From positions 1-23,588 of the IMG/VR virus record IMGVR_UViG_3300035698_001366: a stretch of 23,588 nt of DNA; one strand, 5' to 3'. Below, piece by piece: positions 22,824 through 23,588 of this stretch. A program made the translations under genes and the position numbers. The notes under the pieces were generated by a model that saw nothing but the letters and a program-made list of their open reading frames with translations, was not told the origin of the DNA and did no database searches. Source of the DNA: a virus. Each line of letters starts with the position of its first letter. Position 1 is the stretch's first letter.

Positions 22824-23354
22824 TCAATCTTCCGGGTCCAAAGCCATTAGCTGTGCTAATTTCGCAGCAATCTTGTCTGCTTGCTCTGGAGTTAACTCTT
22901 CATTAAGAATCTCTACAACGTTACCAGCGAATTGTATCACTGCTGATTTATCCAACAGCACACCCATCTGACCTTCAATCTTATGACAAGCGGTAACAAC
23001 TTTTGCAATCTTATCAACAAGGTCACCAATGGGTGCCATCTGTAAGATTAGGTCTACAGGTTTTTCACAACTTCGGAACCTTTCTTCAAGCATGATTCTT
23101 AAAATCCCAATCTCATCCCGGAGGGATTTAATATCGGGGCTTGCAGTCTGTTGTTCCAGCCTATCCTGCCATATACCTAAATAGTAATTACGCATTTGCT
23201 GCTTTGCATCAGATTGCACGGATGCATTGCCGCCATGCTTCCCACAAAAGCGGGAACCCTTTACAGCTAAAAGGTTGCATTGCCCGGAAGGGATAACGCC
23301 TTGACACTGATTCGGGTGTCCGCTGTATGGAACTTTTTCTAAAGGTAATATCAT
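22824..23354 (-). CDS. Zinc-knuckle protein in the small-terminase position (176 aa)
   Basis: I choose ATG 23354, giving MILPLEKVPYSGHP, because AAAAGGCG lies just upstream, while the in-frame ATG 23378 has no ribosome-binding sequence. Near the N-terminus the pattern C-x8-C-x10-C-x2-H (GHPNQCQGVIPSGQC, then GSRFCGKHGG) should bind one zinc ion. Behind it come several charged helices (YYLGIWQDRLEQQ, DEIGILRIMLEERF, LVDKIAKVVTACHKIEG) and a C-terminal helix rich in Ala (ADKIAAKLAQLMAL). Small terminase subunits are helical DNA-recognition rings that lie upstream of the large subunit, so this is the best candidate, but it is not a classic Nu1 helix-turn-helix. Confidence 0.6.
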   Translation of the reverse strand: MILPLEKVPYSGHPNQCQGVIPSGQCNLLAVKGSRFCGKHGGNASVQSDAKQQMRNYYLGIWQDRLEQQTASPDIKSLRDEIGILRIMLEERFRSCEKPVDLILQMAPIGDLVDKIAKVVTACHKIEGQMGVLLDKSAVIQFAGNVVEILNEELTPEQADKIAAKLAQLMALDPED

Positions 23355-23378
23355 CTGGACGCCTTTTGTGTACAACAT

Positions 23379-23513
23379 TTGGGTAAGGATATAATATCCC
23401 TACTACCTATTACGGGGGATCAAGTAAAAAGTTTCCAACTGTTTTATCTAAATTTCTCGATGAGAAATTACGTCCGGTCAGTGATTCTTAAATCACTAGG
23501 CTTCTAGGCTCCA
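23379..23513. other. Non-coding leader of the structural module with three dyads
   Basis: No gene is seen. It holds three inverted repeats: GGATATAATATCC at 23387-23399 (6-bp arms), AATTTCTC-GAT-GAGAAATT at 23451-23469 (8-bp arms, 3-base loop), and AGTGATT-CTTA-AATCACT at 23480-23497 (7-bp arms). A sigma-70 promoter for the minus strand is plausible here but no well-spaced -35/-10 pair stands out. The dyads could be operators or the terminator of an upstream transcript. Confidence 0.5.
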
Positions 23514-23588
23514 GGAAGCTTGACTCTCGGGAGCTTGACTCTCGGGAGCTTGGCTCTCGGGAGCTTGACTCTCGGGAGCTTGACTCTC
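23514..23588. repeat. 15-base tandem repeat running off the window edge (5 copies)
   Basis: Five copies of GGGAGCTTGACTCTC (first copy GGAAGCTTGACTCTC, third with GGCTCTC) occupy 23514-23588 with no spacer and end exactly at the last base, so the array probably continues outside. The core is related to the AAGCTT elements downstream. Confidence 0.9.

Noticed and set aside
23379-23460. Sigma-70 promoter for the module
   Set aside because: TATTAT/TATAAT-like bases occur in the dyad at 23387-23399, but no -35 box lies at a 16-18 base spacing.
1-23588. tRNA or rRNA genes
   Set aside because: I saw no cloverleaf-like stretch with the conserved T-loop bases in the intergenic gaps, which are short and filled with repeats or hairpins; this was by eye only.

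Overview
The window is a contiguous stretch of the structural (morphogenesis) half of a tailed, long non-contractile-tail (siphovirus-like) double-stranded DNA phage or prophage. Every gene I support lies on the minus strand, so the module reads from right to left. DNA is AT-rich by eye, almost every gene has a clear GGAG/AAGG ribosome-binding site, and most neighbours touch or overlap by TAATG or ATGA junctions. Two short A-x-A type signal peptides and a lambda GpA-type terminase suggest, but do not prove, a Gram-negative host. No integrase, lysis, replication or host genes are seen, so lifestyle and host cannot be assigned.

Right to left: a repeat-rich leader (23379-23588); a zinc-knuckle protein in the small-terminase position; a small hypothetical; a GpA-like large terminase; a 176-base intergenic gap made of two tandem repeat arrays; the portal; an inverted-repeat element; a DnaT-like connector protein; a scaffold with an Asp-Pro repeat; a P22-type coat protein; a membrane-anchored coiled-coil protein; head-closure and tail-terminator candidates; a tail tube candidate; a tail assembly chaperone with a T_TTT_TTA -1 frameshift signal; a possible gp10-like protein; a 1422-residue tape measure; three tandem paralogous distal tail proteins; two fibre-like proteins, the larger with a signal peptide; a cluster of small Gly/Arg-rich, membrane or exported proteins; a 33-residue mini-gene; a BppU-N-like protein; a 1023-residue tail hub candidate; and a gene running off the left edge.

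Functionally, terminase and portal package DNA into a shell built by scaffold and coat; connector, closure and terminator proteins join head to tail; the chaperone pair, tape measure and tube protein build the tail; the left third makes the tip and fibres.

The most unusual points are: (1) a shared N-terminal W-[K/Q]-T-V-F motif on scaffold, coat and tail tube proteins; (2) a family of AAGCTT-centred repeat elements only at gene junctions of the packaging/portal region; (3) strong GC-rich hairpins directly after the coat, tube and chaperone genes; (4) the frameshifted chaperone with a second open stretch and a second hairpin after it; (5) a tandem triplication of distal tail genes; (6) a cluster of signal-peptide proteins sharing an identical 13-base start leader inside the tail module.
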